Shown: positions 23,291 to 31,951 of the stretch, piece by piece
Layout of the letters: the number at the start of each line of letters is the position of its first letter
Position numbering within the stretch: the stretch's first letter is position 1
Assembly (NCBI GenBank): GCA_022564055.1
Contig: JADFMD010000009.1
Span: 1 to 54,409 of the forward strand
Length of the DNA: 54,409 nt
From: Gemmatimonadota bacterium
GTDB taxonomy: Bacteria; Gemmatimonadota; Gemmatimonadetes; Longimicrobiales; Gaopeijiaceae
Direction: 5' to 3'
Made by a program: the position numbers and the translations under genes
Notes under the pieces: model-generated
What the model saw: only the letters and a program-made list of their open reading frames with translations
Databases searched by the model: none
What the model was told of the DNA's origin: nothing

Positions 23291-24940
23291 TTGTCCCACA
23301 CGGCGTTAGCTAGAAAATATCGGCCGCGGCGTTTCGCCGATGTTGCGACTCAGGAGCATGTCTCGGAGACGCTCCGCCGGGCCGTTTCGGATGATCGGGT
23401 GGGACACGCCTACCTTTTTTGCGGTCCCCGGGGTGTGGGCAAGACGACGCTTGCCCGTGTGCTCGCGATGGCCCTCAACTGTCCGGACCGGGACGAGTCG
23501 GGGGAACCCTGCGGGGAATGTGAAAGCTGCGTGCGAATTTGGAGCGGTCAGACCGCGCTGGACGTGATTGAGATCGACGCCGCTTCGAATCGAGGTGTGG
23601 AGGATGCGAGGAAGCTGCGTGAGCGGGCCATGTATGCGCCGACGCGGGAAGGCGGCTACAAGGTCTACATCGTGGATGAGGCCCACATGCTCACGCGGGA
23701 GGCCTGGAACGCGCTGCTGAAGATCCTTGAAGAGCCGCCACCCCGCGTGGTTTTCGTATTCGCGACTACGGAGCCGCAGAAAATTCAGCAAACCGCGGCG
23801 CCGGTTCTTTCACGGTGCCAACGATTCGATTTCCGGCGCATCGGCGTTGCCGAGATCATGGCCCGCCTGGCGACCGTGCTCGAGCAGGAGGGTTTTCCCG
23901 CTCCGGAAGATGCCCTCAGAACCATCGCCCGGAAGGCCGACGGAGGGTTGCGAGATGCCCTCTCCCTGTTGGATCAGGTGATCGCCCTGACCGGCGGGGA
24001 AATCAGCCAAGATTCCGTGCGCCGAGTACTGGGCCTGGTCGATAACGAGCGCTATGTGGAGCTTCTGGACATATGGGCCGACGGGAGACACGGGGAGGTC
24101 TTCGAGTTCGTGGAGCGGCTGCTCGATGAGGGGTACGACCTGGTCGAATTTTACCACGGGCTGGTTGACTCGCTTCGGGCCCTTCTGAGGATCTCACTGG
24201 GGGGAAGTCCCCCGGATCTCGATGCCGACACCCGGGACGCTTTCAAGGCCAGGCTCACTTCTTTCAGCCCGGCGGATCTGACTCGAATGCTCGCGTTGGC
24301 GTCTGACGTCGAGAGTTCGGGAACGCTCAGGCGGAGTCCGAACCCTCAGGTGGTGCTCGAGATGTTGTTGCTACGCATAAGTTATTTGGATCGGACCGTG
24401 CGATTGGAGGAACTGCTGGCCGGTCTTGTCGGTAGCCGTCCGCCGGATGCCGCCCCAAGGAAGCCTTCTTCCGGGCGGGTTTCCACCGATGAACCGGTCT
24501 CCGAATCGGCTTCTTTCGCACCCCAGGTACCTGAGGAGGCAGCGGCAGAAAAATCGTCCGGTCCCCTCAGCGCGGCGGACGCCTGGGATTTGTTGGTCGA
24601 GCGAGGGGATGGAGTTCCCAGCGGTATGCGCCCATTTCTCAGGGCCGCCACCGTCGCCCACTCCGAGGCGGAGGGCGTCGTAGTCATTGAGCTCCCAGCG
24701 GGACCTGGCCTGGACCGCCTCGAGGATCCCGGGGCCCGCCGAACCCTTCAAAAGGCGTTAGGGAGCTTGATGAATACGGAGCTGAACCTTGAAATTCGCG
24801 CTTCTGGCGATGGCACGTCTCTGCAGCCGGGGCGTATCAGTCCCGAGACGGTTCGGAACGACAGGATGAAGGGGCTGATCAAGCGGGAACCGCTCCTTCA
24901 GCACGCGGTAGACGAACTTGACCTGGAATTACTAGATTGA
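23291..24940 (+). CDS. dnaX: DNA polymerase III subunit gamma/tau
   Basis: DnaX is the clamp-loader ATPase of the replicative polymerase. From TTG 23291 the protein has 549 residues and starts with the family's typical SHTALARKYRPRRFADV. Walker A is GPRGVGKT at 45-52. A four-cysteine zinc site uses C64, C74, C77 and C80, and the Walker B region reads VYIVDEAHMLT near residue 120. The sensor region SRCQRFDFRR is near residue 180. The C-terminal 170 residues (about 380-549) are the tau-type extension, with a variable linker and a final folded domain. The frame is open upstream through the SRP RNA, but those residues are not family-like. No extended A-run for programmed frameshifting to a gamma form is apparent. 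Confidence 0.94.
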   Translation: MSHTALARKYRPRRFADVATQEHVSETLRRAVSDDRVGHAYLFCGPRGVGKTTLARVLAMALNCPDRDESGEPCGECESCVRIWSGQTALDVIEIDAASNRGVEDARKLRERAMYAPTREGGYKVYIVDEAHMLTREAWNALLKILEEPPPRVVFVFATTEPQKIQQTAAPVLSRCQRFDFRRIGVAEIMARLATVLEQEGFPAPEDALRTIARKADGGLRDALSLLDQVIALTGGEISQDSVRRVLGLVDNERYVELLDIWADGRHGEVFEFVERLLDEGYDLVEFYHGLVDSLRALLRISLGGSPPDLDADTRDAFKARLTSFSPADLTRMLALASDVESSGTLRRSPNPQVVLEMLLLRISYLDRTVRLEELLAGLVGSRPPDAAPRKPSSGRVSTDEPVSESASFAPQVPEEAAAEKSSGPLSAADAWDLLVERGDGVPSGMRPFLRAATVAHSEAEGVVVIELPAGPGLDRLEDPGARRTLQKALGSLMNTELNLEIRASGDGTSLQPGRISPETVRNDRMKGLIKREPLLQHAVDELDLELLD

Positions 24941-24971
24941 TCCCAACACGTTTCAAGGCAGGGGTTTGACG

Positions 24972-25289
24972 ATGACGAACATTCAACAGCTCATGCAGAT
25001 GGGCCAGCAGCTCCAGGCGCGGATGGCCCAGTTGCAGGAGGAGATTTCAGCACGTGAGATTTCTGCCTCGTCCGGCGGGGGTATGGTGACGGCGACGGTA
25101 GACGGAAAGGGTACCGTGACCCGGATCGTGATCGATCCCACGGTAGTGGATCCCCGCGACGTGGAGATGCTCGAAGACCTCGTAATGGCTGCGGTGACGG
25201 AAGCCCAGGGTAAGGCGCAGAGCCAGTATGAGGAAGACATGCGGAAGGCGGCAGGGGGAATGCCAATCCAGATCCCCGGCCTTTTCTAG
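24972..25289 (+). CDS. ybaB: YbaB/EbfC family nucleoid-associated protein
   Basis: This 105-residue DNA-binding protein forms dimers that coat DNA. It shows the usual glutamine- and methionine-rich N-terminal helix (IQQLMQMGQQLQARMAQLQEE), the ASSGGGMVTATVDGKG beta segment near residue 33 and the C-terminal helix DLVMAAVTEAQGKAQ. ATG 24972 has AGGGG about 10 bases upstream; a TTG two codons earlier is the alternative. It sits between dnaX and recR, the classic arrangement. Confidence 0.93.
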   Translation: MTNIQQLMQMGQQLQARMAQLQEEISAREISASSGGGMVTATVDGKGTVTRIVIDPTVVDPRDVEMLEDLVMAAVTEAQGKAQSQYEEDMRKAAGGMPIQIPGLF

Positions 25290-25363
25290 CAGTTGGACCC
25301 AACTGGACGGATCGTGTCCGTAAAAAAGTCCCCCCAGGTCCTCCACCGACCTGTTAGTTTTTA

Positions 25364-25957
25364 GTGTCGGTCATCCAACAGCTGATAACGGAGTTTTCAC
25401 GCCTTCCGGGTGTGGGATCCAAGACCGCCCAACGTTTTGGGTACTACCTCTTGAAACGTCCGCGGGAAGAGGCTTTCAGCCTTGCCGCGGCGATTCGCGA
25501 GGTAGTGGAGAAAATCGGTCCGTGCGAAGTGTGCGGAAATTTTACGGAAACGGAGCGATGCGAGATCTGTGCGAATCCGAACCGAGACGCTGCCACTATC
25601 TGTGTTGTTGAGGAGGCCTACGAGGTCGGAGCGATCGAAAGAGCGGGGGGATACAGAGGCCTGTACCATGTGCTGGGTGGTCGGCTTTCGCCCTTGGATG
25701 GAATCGGTCCGGACGAGATAAGCGTCGCACCGCTCTTGGAGCGTATCAGATCGTCGGATGGCGCAGTAACGGAAGTTGTTGTGGCAACGAACTCGAGCGT
25801 CGAGGGAGAGGCCACGGCGGTGTATTTGGAAGGAGTGATTCGCCCCTTGGGGCCGAAGGTCACGCGTTTGGCCCGCGGTCTTCCAGTCGGGAGCGAGTTG
25901 GAGTACGTCGACGGGTCTACGATCGTCGAGGCTCTGGCTGGGCGACGGGAGATGTAG
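25364..25957 (+). CDS. recR: Recombination mediator protein RecR
   Basis: RecR works with RecO (and RecF) to load RecA onto SSB-coated gaps. The 197-residue protein has the helix-hairpin-helix LPGVGSKTAQRFGYYLL at residues 14-30 and a zinc finger with C54, C57, C66 and C69. A Toprim domain follows, with ICVVEEAYEV near residue 80 and YHVLGGRLSPLDGIGPDEI near residue 104. GTG 25364 gives the expected N-terminus, although no Shine-Dalgarno is visible. The 74-base gap after ybaB contains the inverted repeat AGTTGG-AC-CCAACT (25291-25304) of unknown meaning. A small membrane protein follows after 3 bases. Confidence 0.95.
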   Translation: MSVIQQLITEFSRLPGVGSKTAQRFGYYLLKRPREEAFSLAAAIREVVEKIGPCEVCGNFTETERCEICANPNRDAATICVVEEAYEVGAIERAGGYRGLYHVLGGRLSPLDGIGPDEISVAPLLERIRSSDGAVTEVVVATNSSVEGEATAVYLEGVIRPLGPKVTRLARGLPVGSELEYVDGSTIVEALAGRREM

Positions 25958-25960
25958 GGT

Positions 25961-26260
25961 ATGGAAAACAAGGCACGGAATACCGGCATCGCGGTTCTTG
26001 CGGCCGCCGCCGCAGGAGCGGTTGCGGCGTGGGTGATTCGTGATCAGATGAAGCGGCATAGCCGAGACCTTTTCAGCTCTTCGTTTTTCCGGCGTCTTGC
26101 TGCTCTGGGATATATGGCCAAGGCCGATGCTACTGTGGACCATATCAACCTGATGAAGGATTTTGTCGCGTGGGAGTCCCGAGCAGCGCTTCGCCGCCGG
26201 GCTCAGGCGATCGTCGAGCGGATGGAGCGGGATGCGTTGGGTCCCGTTCTTTCCGCTTGA
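25961..26260 (+). CDS. Small membrane-anchored protein of unknown function
   Basis: I do not recognise a named family. The 99-residue protein has one N-terminal membrane helix (IAVLAAAAAGAVAAWVI, residues 10-26). A basic, helical cytoplasmic part follows with a distinctive ATVDHINLMKDFVAWESR segment near residue 58 and many arginines at the C-terminus. It starts 3 bases after recR, so it is co-transcribed with it. It occupies the place where an MglB/roadblock gene might be expected ahead of mglA, but it does not look like a roadblock domain. A 191-base gap then follows before mglA. Confidence 0.6.
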   Translation: MENKARNTGIAVLAAAAAGAVAAWVIRDQMKRHSRDLFSSSFFRRLAALGYMAKADATVDHINLMKDFVAWESRAALRRRAQAIVERMERDALGPVLSA

Positions 26261-26331
26261 AAAGGTTGCCCTTCATGGCTGTCGGTCCGAGCTTATTCTC
26301 TTCTTCCCCATGTGGGGGGAGAGGCTCATTT

Positions 26332-26360
26332 TTGTCACCGCCTCAATCACCGGTTAATGG
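26332..26360 (+). promoter_or_regulatory. Candidate sigma-70 promoter for mglA
   Basis: TTGTCA (26332-26337) and TAATGG (26355-26360) have a 17-base spacer and lie about 90 bases upstream of the mglA start, in the largest gap of this gene block. No other structure is evident in 26261-26451. Confidence 0.35.
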
Positions 26361-26451
26361 AAACCTTGCTCCCATGCGGGGGCCAGTGATCGTGGGGGAG
26401 CATTTGGAGGGAGTGTTCGACTCGCGATACAGGAAGAGAGCGTAGGCCCTC

Positions 26452-27030
26452 ATGTCCCTCATCAACTACGCCAGCCGGGAAATCAACTGTAAGATCGTCT
26501 ATTATGGTACGGGGTTGGGCGGAAAAACCACCAACCTGGAATACGTATATTCAAAAGTAAATCCCGACGCGAAGGGCAAGATGATCTCCCTCGCAACGGA
26601 GACGGAGCGGACTCTGTTCTTCGACTTTCTCCCAATCGACCTCGGTGAAGTGAAGGGCTTCAAGACCCGGTTTCACCTCTACACGGTTCCCGGCCAGGTC
26701 TACTACAATGCGAGTCGAAAACTGATTCTGAAGGGTGTCGACGGTGTGATTTTCGTGGCGGACTCACAGGCGGAACGTATGGAGGCGAATATCGAGGCCA
26801 TGCACAATCTTTACGAAAACCTCGAGTCCTACGGCTACGATCTCACCAACATCCCGTTCGCCATGCAATACAACAAGCGTGATCTGCCCAACGCCATGTC
26901 GATGGGCGATCTCAGATCGCAGCTCAATCCGATGGGAGTCCCTGATTTCGAGGGAGTAGCGATCGAGGGCCGGGGCGTCTTCGAGACGCTGGGCTCGGTC
27001 AGCAAGATGGTCGTTCGGGCCCTTAGCTGA
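26452..27030 (+). CDS. mglA: MglA-type Ras-like small GTPase
   Basis: The 192-residue protein is a bacterial Ras-superfamily GTPase of the MglA group, which sets cell polarity and drives gliding or pilus-based motility in myxobacteria and Thermus. The P-loop GTGLGGKTT lies at residues 19-27, the [18 protein letters not shown] switch region near residue 45, and the [17 protein letters not shown] segment near residue 77. The guanine motif reads NKRDLP near residue 140. The N-terminal [19 protein letters not shown] is highly typical. Its usual GAP partner MglB is absent from the window. pgsA follows after 7 bases. Confidence 0.93.
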   Translation: MSLINYASREINCKIVYYGTGLGGKTTNLEYVYSKVNPDAKGKMISLATETERTLFFDFLPIDLGEVKGFKTRFHLYTVPGQVYYNASRKLILKGVDGVIFVADSQAERMEANIEAMHNLYENLESYGYDLTNIPFAMQYNKRDLPNAMSMGDLRSQLNPMGVPDFEGVAIEGRGVFETLGSVSKMVVRALS

Positions 27031-27037
27031 ACCGACC

Positions 27038-27679
27038 ATGGAAGGGAGCCGCAACCTCCCGAATGTGATCACGGTCGGGCGGATCGTAGCCTGTCCCGCG
27101 ATTTTTTTCCTGGCTCTCTCACCTTCCGTGGGCGCACGTCTGGCTGCCTTCGTGCTTTTCGTTGGGGCCGGCCTGTCCGACCTCTGGGATGGATATCTGG
27201 CGCGAAAGCACGGCTGGATCACCGACGTAGGAAAGCTGCTCGATCCGTTGGCCGATAAGCTGCTGTTAGTGTCGACGCTGATCCCTTTCTACATCATTTC
27301 ACACCGGGGTGGGGAAGCGGGCTTGATTCCCCTGTGGGGCATGCTTCCGATGTGGGTGTTGATCGTCATTCTGGGAAGGGAGCTCCTGGTCACACTCTTC
27401 AGGCAATGGGCGGTCCGTCAGGACGTGGTGATCGCCGCCGGGACCTCCGGCAAGTACAAGGCGTTTCTGCAGAATCTTTTTTCCGGCGGGCTCTTGTTGT
27501 GGTACCCTCTGCGGGAAATCGCCACGGCGCGGGGGCTCGACAACCTACCCTACAGGGCCTTCTTTCAGGTCCATTCAGCCTGGGTCGGTGTGACCCTCGG
27601 TATCGCGTTGATCCTCACGATCTATTCCATGGTGGACTACCTGTGGAGCTACCGTGCCCTGATGGGCCTCAGGGATTGA
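27038..27679 (+). CDS. pgsA: CDP-diacylglycerol--glycerol-3-phosphate 3-phosphatidyltransferase
   Basis: PgsA makes phosphatidylglycerol phosphate at the inner membrane, the committed step to phosphatidylglycerol and cardiolipin. The 213-residue, multi-helix protein carries the complete CDP-alcohol phosphotransferase motif: D48, D51, G52, A55, R56, G65, D69 and D73 in exact spacing (DLWDGYLARKHGWITDVGKL followed by LDPLAD). The N-terminal NLPNVITVGRIV is also typical of PgsA rather than of phosphatidylserine or cardiolipin synthases of the same fold. ATG 27038 follows mglA by 7 bases and cinA starts 1 base after its stop codon. The pgsA-cinA pairing is common in bacteria. Confidence 0.93.
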   Translation: MEGSRNLPNVITVGRIVACPAIFFLALSPSVGARLAAFVLFVGAGLSDLWDGYLARKHGWITDVGKLLDPLADKLLLVSTLIPFYIISHRGGEAGLIPLWGMLPMWVLIVILGRELLVTLFRQWAVRQDVVIAAGTSGKYKAFLQNLFSGGLLLWYPLREIATARGLDNLPYRAFFQVHSAWVGVTLGIALILTIYSMVDYLWSYRALMGLRD

Positions 27680-28954
27680 TTGCGGGTGTCCCGAAACAAG
27701 GAGGTCACGGCTGCGGTTGTCACCGTCGGTGAGGAGCTTCTCTCGGGCGAGACGACGGACACGAACGCTGCCTGGCTCGGTAGAAAGCTGGCGTCCCTCG
27801 GTGTGCCAGTCGTTCGAAGGTGGGTCGTGGGGGATGACGCCGAGGCGATCGCGGCCGCGCTTGGCGCGGCTCTCGCCGTGGCCGATTTCATCATCGTGAC
27901 GGGTGGGCTCGGACCCACTCGAGACGACCTGACGCGTCCGGCGGTAGCGGATTTTCTGGGCCTCGAACTTCGCTCCGACCCCGAGATCGTCGCAGATCTG
28001 CGCAACCGCTTTCGAGCCCGTGGTGTTCCGGAGCTGCCTGTGAGCAATCTCTCCCAGGCCGAGGTACCTAGCGGGGCCCGAGTGCTACCCAACGCGCTCG
28101 GGAGCGCACCGGGGCTGCTGATAGAGCACGACGGCCGTACCGTTGCGCTTCTGCCGGGGGTACCTCGCGAAATGCGGGGAATTGTCGAGGAAGTACTCGA
28201 GGATATCATCCGTGATCGCTTCGAGGGTCGTCTGGTGCCTTTGGTACACCGGACCCTCTACACGACAGGGATCGCGGAGTCCGTCCTCGGCGAGCTTGTC
28301 GACGAGGTGCGGGCAGGGCTCCCTGGAGAGGTCGACCTGGCTTTTCTTCCTGGCCTCCGGGGCGTTTCGATACGGTTCTCGACGCGGGCACGGGCCCCAG
28401 AGGCGGCTGAGCTGCTGGACAGAGCGCAGGCCGTGCTGGACCCCATCGTAGCGCCATACCGCATTGGCACGGAGAAGGGCGATCTCGTTGAGGCCATCGC
28501 GGACGTCCTCGAGAGGGAATCTCTCACATTGGCGGTGGCCGAGAGCTGTACCGGGGGGCTGGTGGCGAAGAGAATTACCGATCTCCCAGGCTCCTCGGTC
28601 TATTTTCGAGGGGGAGTGATCGCGTACGCGGATAGGGTGAAGATCGATCTACTCGGCCTCGAAGGGGCGGTTCTCGTCGAGAACGGAGCGGTCTCAGAGG
28701 CTGTGGCGATTGGCATGGCTTGTGGTGTGGCGGCCCTTCTGGGCACGGAGGTCGGGGTCGGAGTTACTGGAATCGCGGGGCCAGGGGGCGGCACGCCCGA
28801 GAAACCCGTGGGCACCGTGTGGTTCGCCGTGGCTCTGAAGGGACGCACGCGCGCGTCACATCGCGTCTTCAGCGGGGATCGGGAGGCGGTCCGCGAACGT
28901 GGGACCCAGGCGGCACTGCTTCTTCTCTACCAGATGTTGGCCGACCGAACCTGA
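27680..28954 (+). CDS. cinA: CinA: competence/damage-inducible protein with nicotinamide-nucleotide amidase domain
   Basis: The protein of about 424 residues has two domains. The N-terminal COG1058/MoCF-like domain (about 1-170) shows VTVGEELLSGETTDTNAAWL and IIVTGGLGPTRDDLTR. The C-terminal PncC domain (about 260-424) shows AVAESCTGGLVAKRITDLPG, FRGGVIAYADRVKIDLLG and GVTGIAGPGGGTPEKPVGTV. PncC deamidates NMN to nicotinate mononucleotide in pyridine nucleotide salvage; the N-terminal domain is reported as an ADP-ribose pyrophosphatase in some homologues. TTG 27680 directly follows the pgsA stop; GTG 27686 is an equally plausible start. Confidence 0.92.
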   Translation: MRVSRNKEVTAAVVTVGEELLSGETTDTNAAWLGRKLASLGVPVVRRWVVGDDAEAIAAALGAALAVADFIIVTGGLGPTRDDLTRPAVADFLGLELRSDPEIVADLRNRFRARGVPELPVSNLSQAEVPSGARVLPNALGSAPGLLIEHDGRTVALLPGVPREMRGIVEEVLEDIIRDRFEGRLVPLVHRTLYTTGIAESVLGELVDEVRAGLPGEVDLAFLPGLRGVSIRFSTRARAPEAAELLDRAQAVLDPIVAPYRIGTEKGDLVEAIADVLERESLTLAVAESCTGGLVAKRITDLPGSSVYFRGGVIAYADRVKIDLLGLEGAVLVENGAVSEAVAIGMACGVAALLGTEVGVGVTGIAGPGGGTPEKPVGTVWFAVALKGRTRASHRVFSGDREAVRERGTQAALLLLYQMLADRT

Positions 28955-29071
28955 ATCTTCCGCGTTCGGATTTCGTACTCGTGTCGGGGCTCCCGGAGCG
29001 CCCAAGAAACAGTAAGTTCCCAGGCAAGCCGGTCGGACACGCCTCCGCCAAACAGGGGTATCGAGAGCAGA

Positions 29072-29698
29072 ATGGGTAAAAAGAAGACTAACAAGCCCCA
29101 AGAAATGACCACGCCCGAAGCGGAGGTAGTGGACGAGAGTGCCTCAGGGACGCTCGAGCCGTCGATCGAGGCCGTGTCGGCCGACCAGGACTCACCCGAA
29201 GAGATCGAGGAGCAAGAGGCCGAGCCTGCGGTCGAGCCGGCGGATGCTCTCGCCAATGTGCAGAAGGAGCTCACCGCCCTCAAGGATCGGCATCTTCGTT
29301 TGGTCGCCGAATTTACGAACTATCGCCGCCGATCCGAGAACGAGTTGTCCGAGGCGTGGACCAGGGGACAGGCGGACATGCTTCGGAGCTTCATCGACGG
29401 CCTGGATGATTTACAGCGCGTCGGAGCGTGGCAGGCCGAGAGCACCACCGTGGAGGCGTTGGTCGAGGGTGTCGACCTCGTAGAGCGAAAATTTCGGCAA
29501 GCCCTCGAGGCCGCCGGCGTGGAACTAAGCGACCCCGTGGGAGAGCCATTCGACCCCAACATCATGGAGGCCATGCTGGGCGTACCCACCGAAAATCCGG
29601 AGGAGGATCAAAAAGTCCAGGACGTGTTCCAAAAGGGATACAGCTTCAAAGGCCACCTCGTACGACCCGCCCGAGTCACCGTCTTCAAACACGAATAG
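29072..29698 (+). CDS. grpE: Nucleotide exchange factor GrpE
   Basis: GrpE releases ADP from DnaK. The 208-residue protein has a long acidic, low-complexity N-terminus (about 1-60), a coiled-coil dimer helix with LKDRHLRLVAEFTNYRRRSE, and the C-terminal beta domain. That domain contains DPVGEPFDPNIMEAMLGVPT and ends VQDVFQKGYSFKGHLVRPARVTV, the GrpE signature region. ATG 29072 has a GAGAGCAGA upstream. The 117 bases between cinA and grpE show no CIRCE inverted repeat, and no hrcA or dnaK lies nearby. dnaJ follows after 9 bases. Confidence 0.94.
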   Translation: MGKKKTNKPQEMTTPEAEVVDESASGTLEPSIEAVSADQDSPEEIEEQEAEPAVEPADALANVQKELTALKDRHLRLVAEFTNYRRRSENELSEAWTRGQADMLRSFIDGLDDLQRVGAWQAESTTVEALVEGVDLVERKFRQALEAAGVELSDPVGEPFDPNIMEAMLGVPTENPEEDQKVQDVFQKGYSFKGHLVRPARVTVFKHE

Positions 29699-29707
29699 GC
29701 GAGAGTC

Positions 29708-30820
29708 GTGGCCACCGGCACTAAGGATTACTACAAGACGCTCGGCGTTACGGAGAAGGCCAGCCAAGCCGAGATCAAATCGGCTTACCGGACCTTGGCG
29801 AAGAAGTACCATCCGGACGCGAAGCCGGGGCCCAAGGCGGCCGGACGATTCAAAGGGCTCGGCGAGGCGTACGCGGTGCTCTCGGACCCAAAGAAGCGAA
29901 AACAATACGACCAGATTCGGCGCATCCCCAACCTGGGGTTCGGGCGCGGGCGCGGGGCGTCGAGGGGTTCGGGCGCCGGGGCCAGCGGCGGATTCTCCTT
30001 TGAAGATCTCGAAGGGTTCGGGGGCCTCGGGGACATCTTCAGTTCTATTTTCGATCGTCGGCCGAAGCCCGGAGGCGGGGAAACCCAAAGGGGCCCCGCA
30101 AAGGGGCGCAGCGTTGAGTACCTGGTGGAGATCTCCTTTCTCACCGCGGCAAAAGGAGGCAAGATTTCCATCGACGTCCCTATCACCGAGGAATGCGCCA
30201 AGTGTGGAGGGTCAGGCGCATCCCCGGGCACGCGGACCAAGAAGTGCAGTGAGTGTCAGGGTACTGGCGCGATTTCCTTCGGCCAGGGAGGCTTCGCGGT
30301 CAAACGGCCTTGCCCGGCGTGCTTTGGCCGCGGCGAGATCCCAGAATCCCCCTGTAGACCATGCAGTGGGAGTGGAACCGTGCGCCAAAACCGGCGTTTC
30401 AAGATCACCGTGCCGAAGGGTGTGGAAGCCGGATCCAGGGTCCGCCTGTCGGGGAAGGGTGAGCGGGGCAGCCGTGGCGGAAACCCGGGGGACTTGATCA
30501 TCATGTTCAAGGTCAAGCCTCACGGCTTCTTCCGCCGTGAAGGGCTGGACATCCATGTGACCGTTCCGGTCAATCTGGTCCAGGCCACTCTCGGCTCGAA
30601 GATGGCGATCAAGACCGTGTACGGTAAGAGAGTTCATCTGCGGATTCCACCGGGCACACAGAGTGGGACAAAGCTTCGTATTCGGGGACACGGGATTCAA
30701 AAGGGAGAACGCGTGGGGGACCAGATAGTCGAGGTCGAGGTGGTAATTCCGGAAACATTGACCGACGAGCAGCGGACAGCGATGGAGGAATTCGCCGCGT
30801 CATCCGGGATGAAGCATTAA
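29708..30820 (+). CDS. dnaJ: Molecular chaperone DnaJ (type I)
   Basis: DnaJ delivers clients to DnaK and stimulates its ATPase. The 370-residue protein is complete. The J domain (6-70) has H35-P36-D37, and a glycine-rich region follows at about 77-110. The zinc domain has four CxxC motifs, at 163 (CAKC), 180 (CSEC), 202 (CPAC) and 216 (CRPC), and the C-terminal substrate-binding domains end with [15 protein letters not shown]. The start is GTG 29708 with GGCGAGAG upstream. The gene ends 14 bases from the convergent mnmA gene, with no obvious hairpin terminator in between. Confidence 0.95.
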   Translation: MATGTKDYYKTLGVTEKASQAEIKSAYRTLAKKYHPDAKPGPKAAGRFKGLGEAYAVLSDPKKRKQYDQIRRIPNLGFGRGRGASRGSGAGASGGFSFEDLEGFGGLGDIFSSIFDRRPKPGGGETQRGPAKGRSVEYLVEISFLTAAKGGKISIDVPITEECAKCGGSGASPGTRTKKCSECQGTGAISFGQGGFAVKRPCPACFGRGEIPESPCRPCSGSGTVRQNRRFKITVPKGVEAGSRVRLSGKGERGSRGGNPGDLIIMFKVKPHGFFRREGLDIHVTVPVNLVQATLGSKMAIKTVYGKRVHLRIPPGTQSGTKLRIRGHGIQKGERVGDQIVEVEVVIPETLTDEQRTAMEEFAASSGMKH

Positions 30821-30834
30821 ATAGAGGGACCGTT

Positions 30835-31935
30835 TCAGCAAGCCTCTGAGCTGACCAAGGCACGTTCGATCCGTCCGCCCCCAAGAACTCGCTCACCCTC
30901 GAAGAAGACCGCCGATTGGCCCGGAGTCACGGCTCGCTGAGGTTCATCGAAGCTCAGGACCACCCGCCCGCCGGTCGAATGCATCGTCGCTTGAACGGCC
31001 GAAGCACGATACCGGAGCTGCACGCGAAGGGGTGAGTCCACCGGCGGGGGGGTCGTCAGCCAGTTGACCTCACCGATCTCAACGCCCCCGGAGGCGCCTT
31101 CTTCGGCCGTACCCACCACGACTTCGCGAGAGTCCGCCCGGATCTCGATGACGTAGAGGGGCTGGCCAAACCCGCCACCGAGTCCCTTACGCTGGCCGAC
31201 GGTAAAATTGGCATAACCCGAGTGCTCCCCGAGCACCGTGCCATCGCGTGTGACGATCAGGCCCGGCTCCAGGGCTGGATGACGCGTTGCGAGCCTCTTC
31301 TCCAGGAGATCTCGGTAGTTTCCCGTGGGCACGAAACAGATCTCCTGCGATTCTGGCTTATCGGCTGTAACGAGGCCGAGCGCCCGGGCCTGCGCCCGCA
31401 CCTGCGTCTTCGTCAGGTCTCCAAGAGGGAAGTGGAGAAGGGGCAGCATCTCGGGGGGTAGGGCCCAGAGGAAGTAGGACTGATCCTTCGAGGCGTCGAT
31501 ACCCCTGTAGAGTGCAGGCGCGGAGGGGTTCGAGTGATCGATCCGGACGTAATGGCCCGAGGCGATTCCATGACAACCCAGGAGTCGCCCTCGCTCCATG
31601 AGCTCCGGGAACTTCGTGTTGGAATTGCAGCGCACGCATGGATTGGGCGTGCGGCCACGGGCGTATTCAGAGACGAAGTCGTCGATCACGTCGCGCGTGA
31701 AATCCTCCTCTACGTCGAAGACGTAATGGGGAATGCCGAGCGTGTCGGCGACACGGCGGGCGTCGGTGATACCGTCGAGCCCGCAGCACGTCTTGGAGTG
31801 GGCCTGGGCGCCCGAATAACAGAACGTTTTCATCGTGGCACCCACCACGTCGTAGCCTTGCTGGACGAGAAGAGCCGCCGCCACGGAGGAGTCCACACCG
31901 CCCGACATGGCGACCAGAATCCGCCGACCGCTCAT
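30835..31935 (-). CDS. mnmA: tRNA-specific 2-thiouridylase MnmA
   Basis: MnmA activates U34 of tRNA-Lys, tRNA-Glu and tRNA-Gln(UUG) with ATP and inserts sulfur from a persulfide. The protein of 366 residues has the PP-loop SGGVDSS at 11-17, the catalytic cysteine in NPCVRCN (C100/C103) and the partner cysteine C200 in KPESQEICF. FLWALPPEMLPLLHFPLGDL and GQRKGLGGG complete the family pattern. ATG 31935 is chosen because it starts at MSGRRILVAMSGGVDSS and leaves 16 bases after iscS; a longer form starting at 31989 would overlap iscS. The direct partner gene, the cysteine desulfurase, lies immediately upstream in the same operon. Confidence 0.94.
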   Translation of the reverse strand: MSGRRILVAMSGGVDSSVAAALLVQQGYDVVGATMKTFCYSGAQAHSKTCCGLDGITDARRVADTLGIPHYVFDVEEDFTRDVIDDFVSEYARGRTPNPCVRCNSNTKFPELMERGRLLGCHGIASGHYVRIDHSNPSAPALYRGIDASKDQSYFLWALPPEMLPLLHFPLGDLTKTQVRAQARALGLVTADKPESQEICFVPTGNYRDLLEKRLATRHPALEPGLIVTRDGTVLGEHSGYANFTVGQRKGLGGGFGQPLYVIEIRADSREVVVGTAEEGASGGVEIGEVNWLTTPPPVDSPLRVQLRYRASAVQATMHSTGGRVVLSFDEPQRAVTPGQSAVFFEGERVLGGGRIERALVSSEAC

Positions 31936-31951
31936 GTGCCGATAACCGCGT

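Noticed and set aside
24530-24560. Possible programmed frameshift in dnaX at an A-run
   Set aside because: The run is only five A residues, without the A-AAA-AAG heptamer or a downstream stem that I can see, so a gamma product is not supported.
25291-25330. Inverted repeats between ybaB and recR as a terminator
   Set aside because: The stem is followed by A residues rather than T residues on the coding strand, and recR clearly continues the operon.
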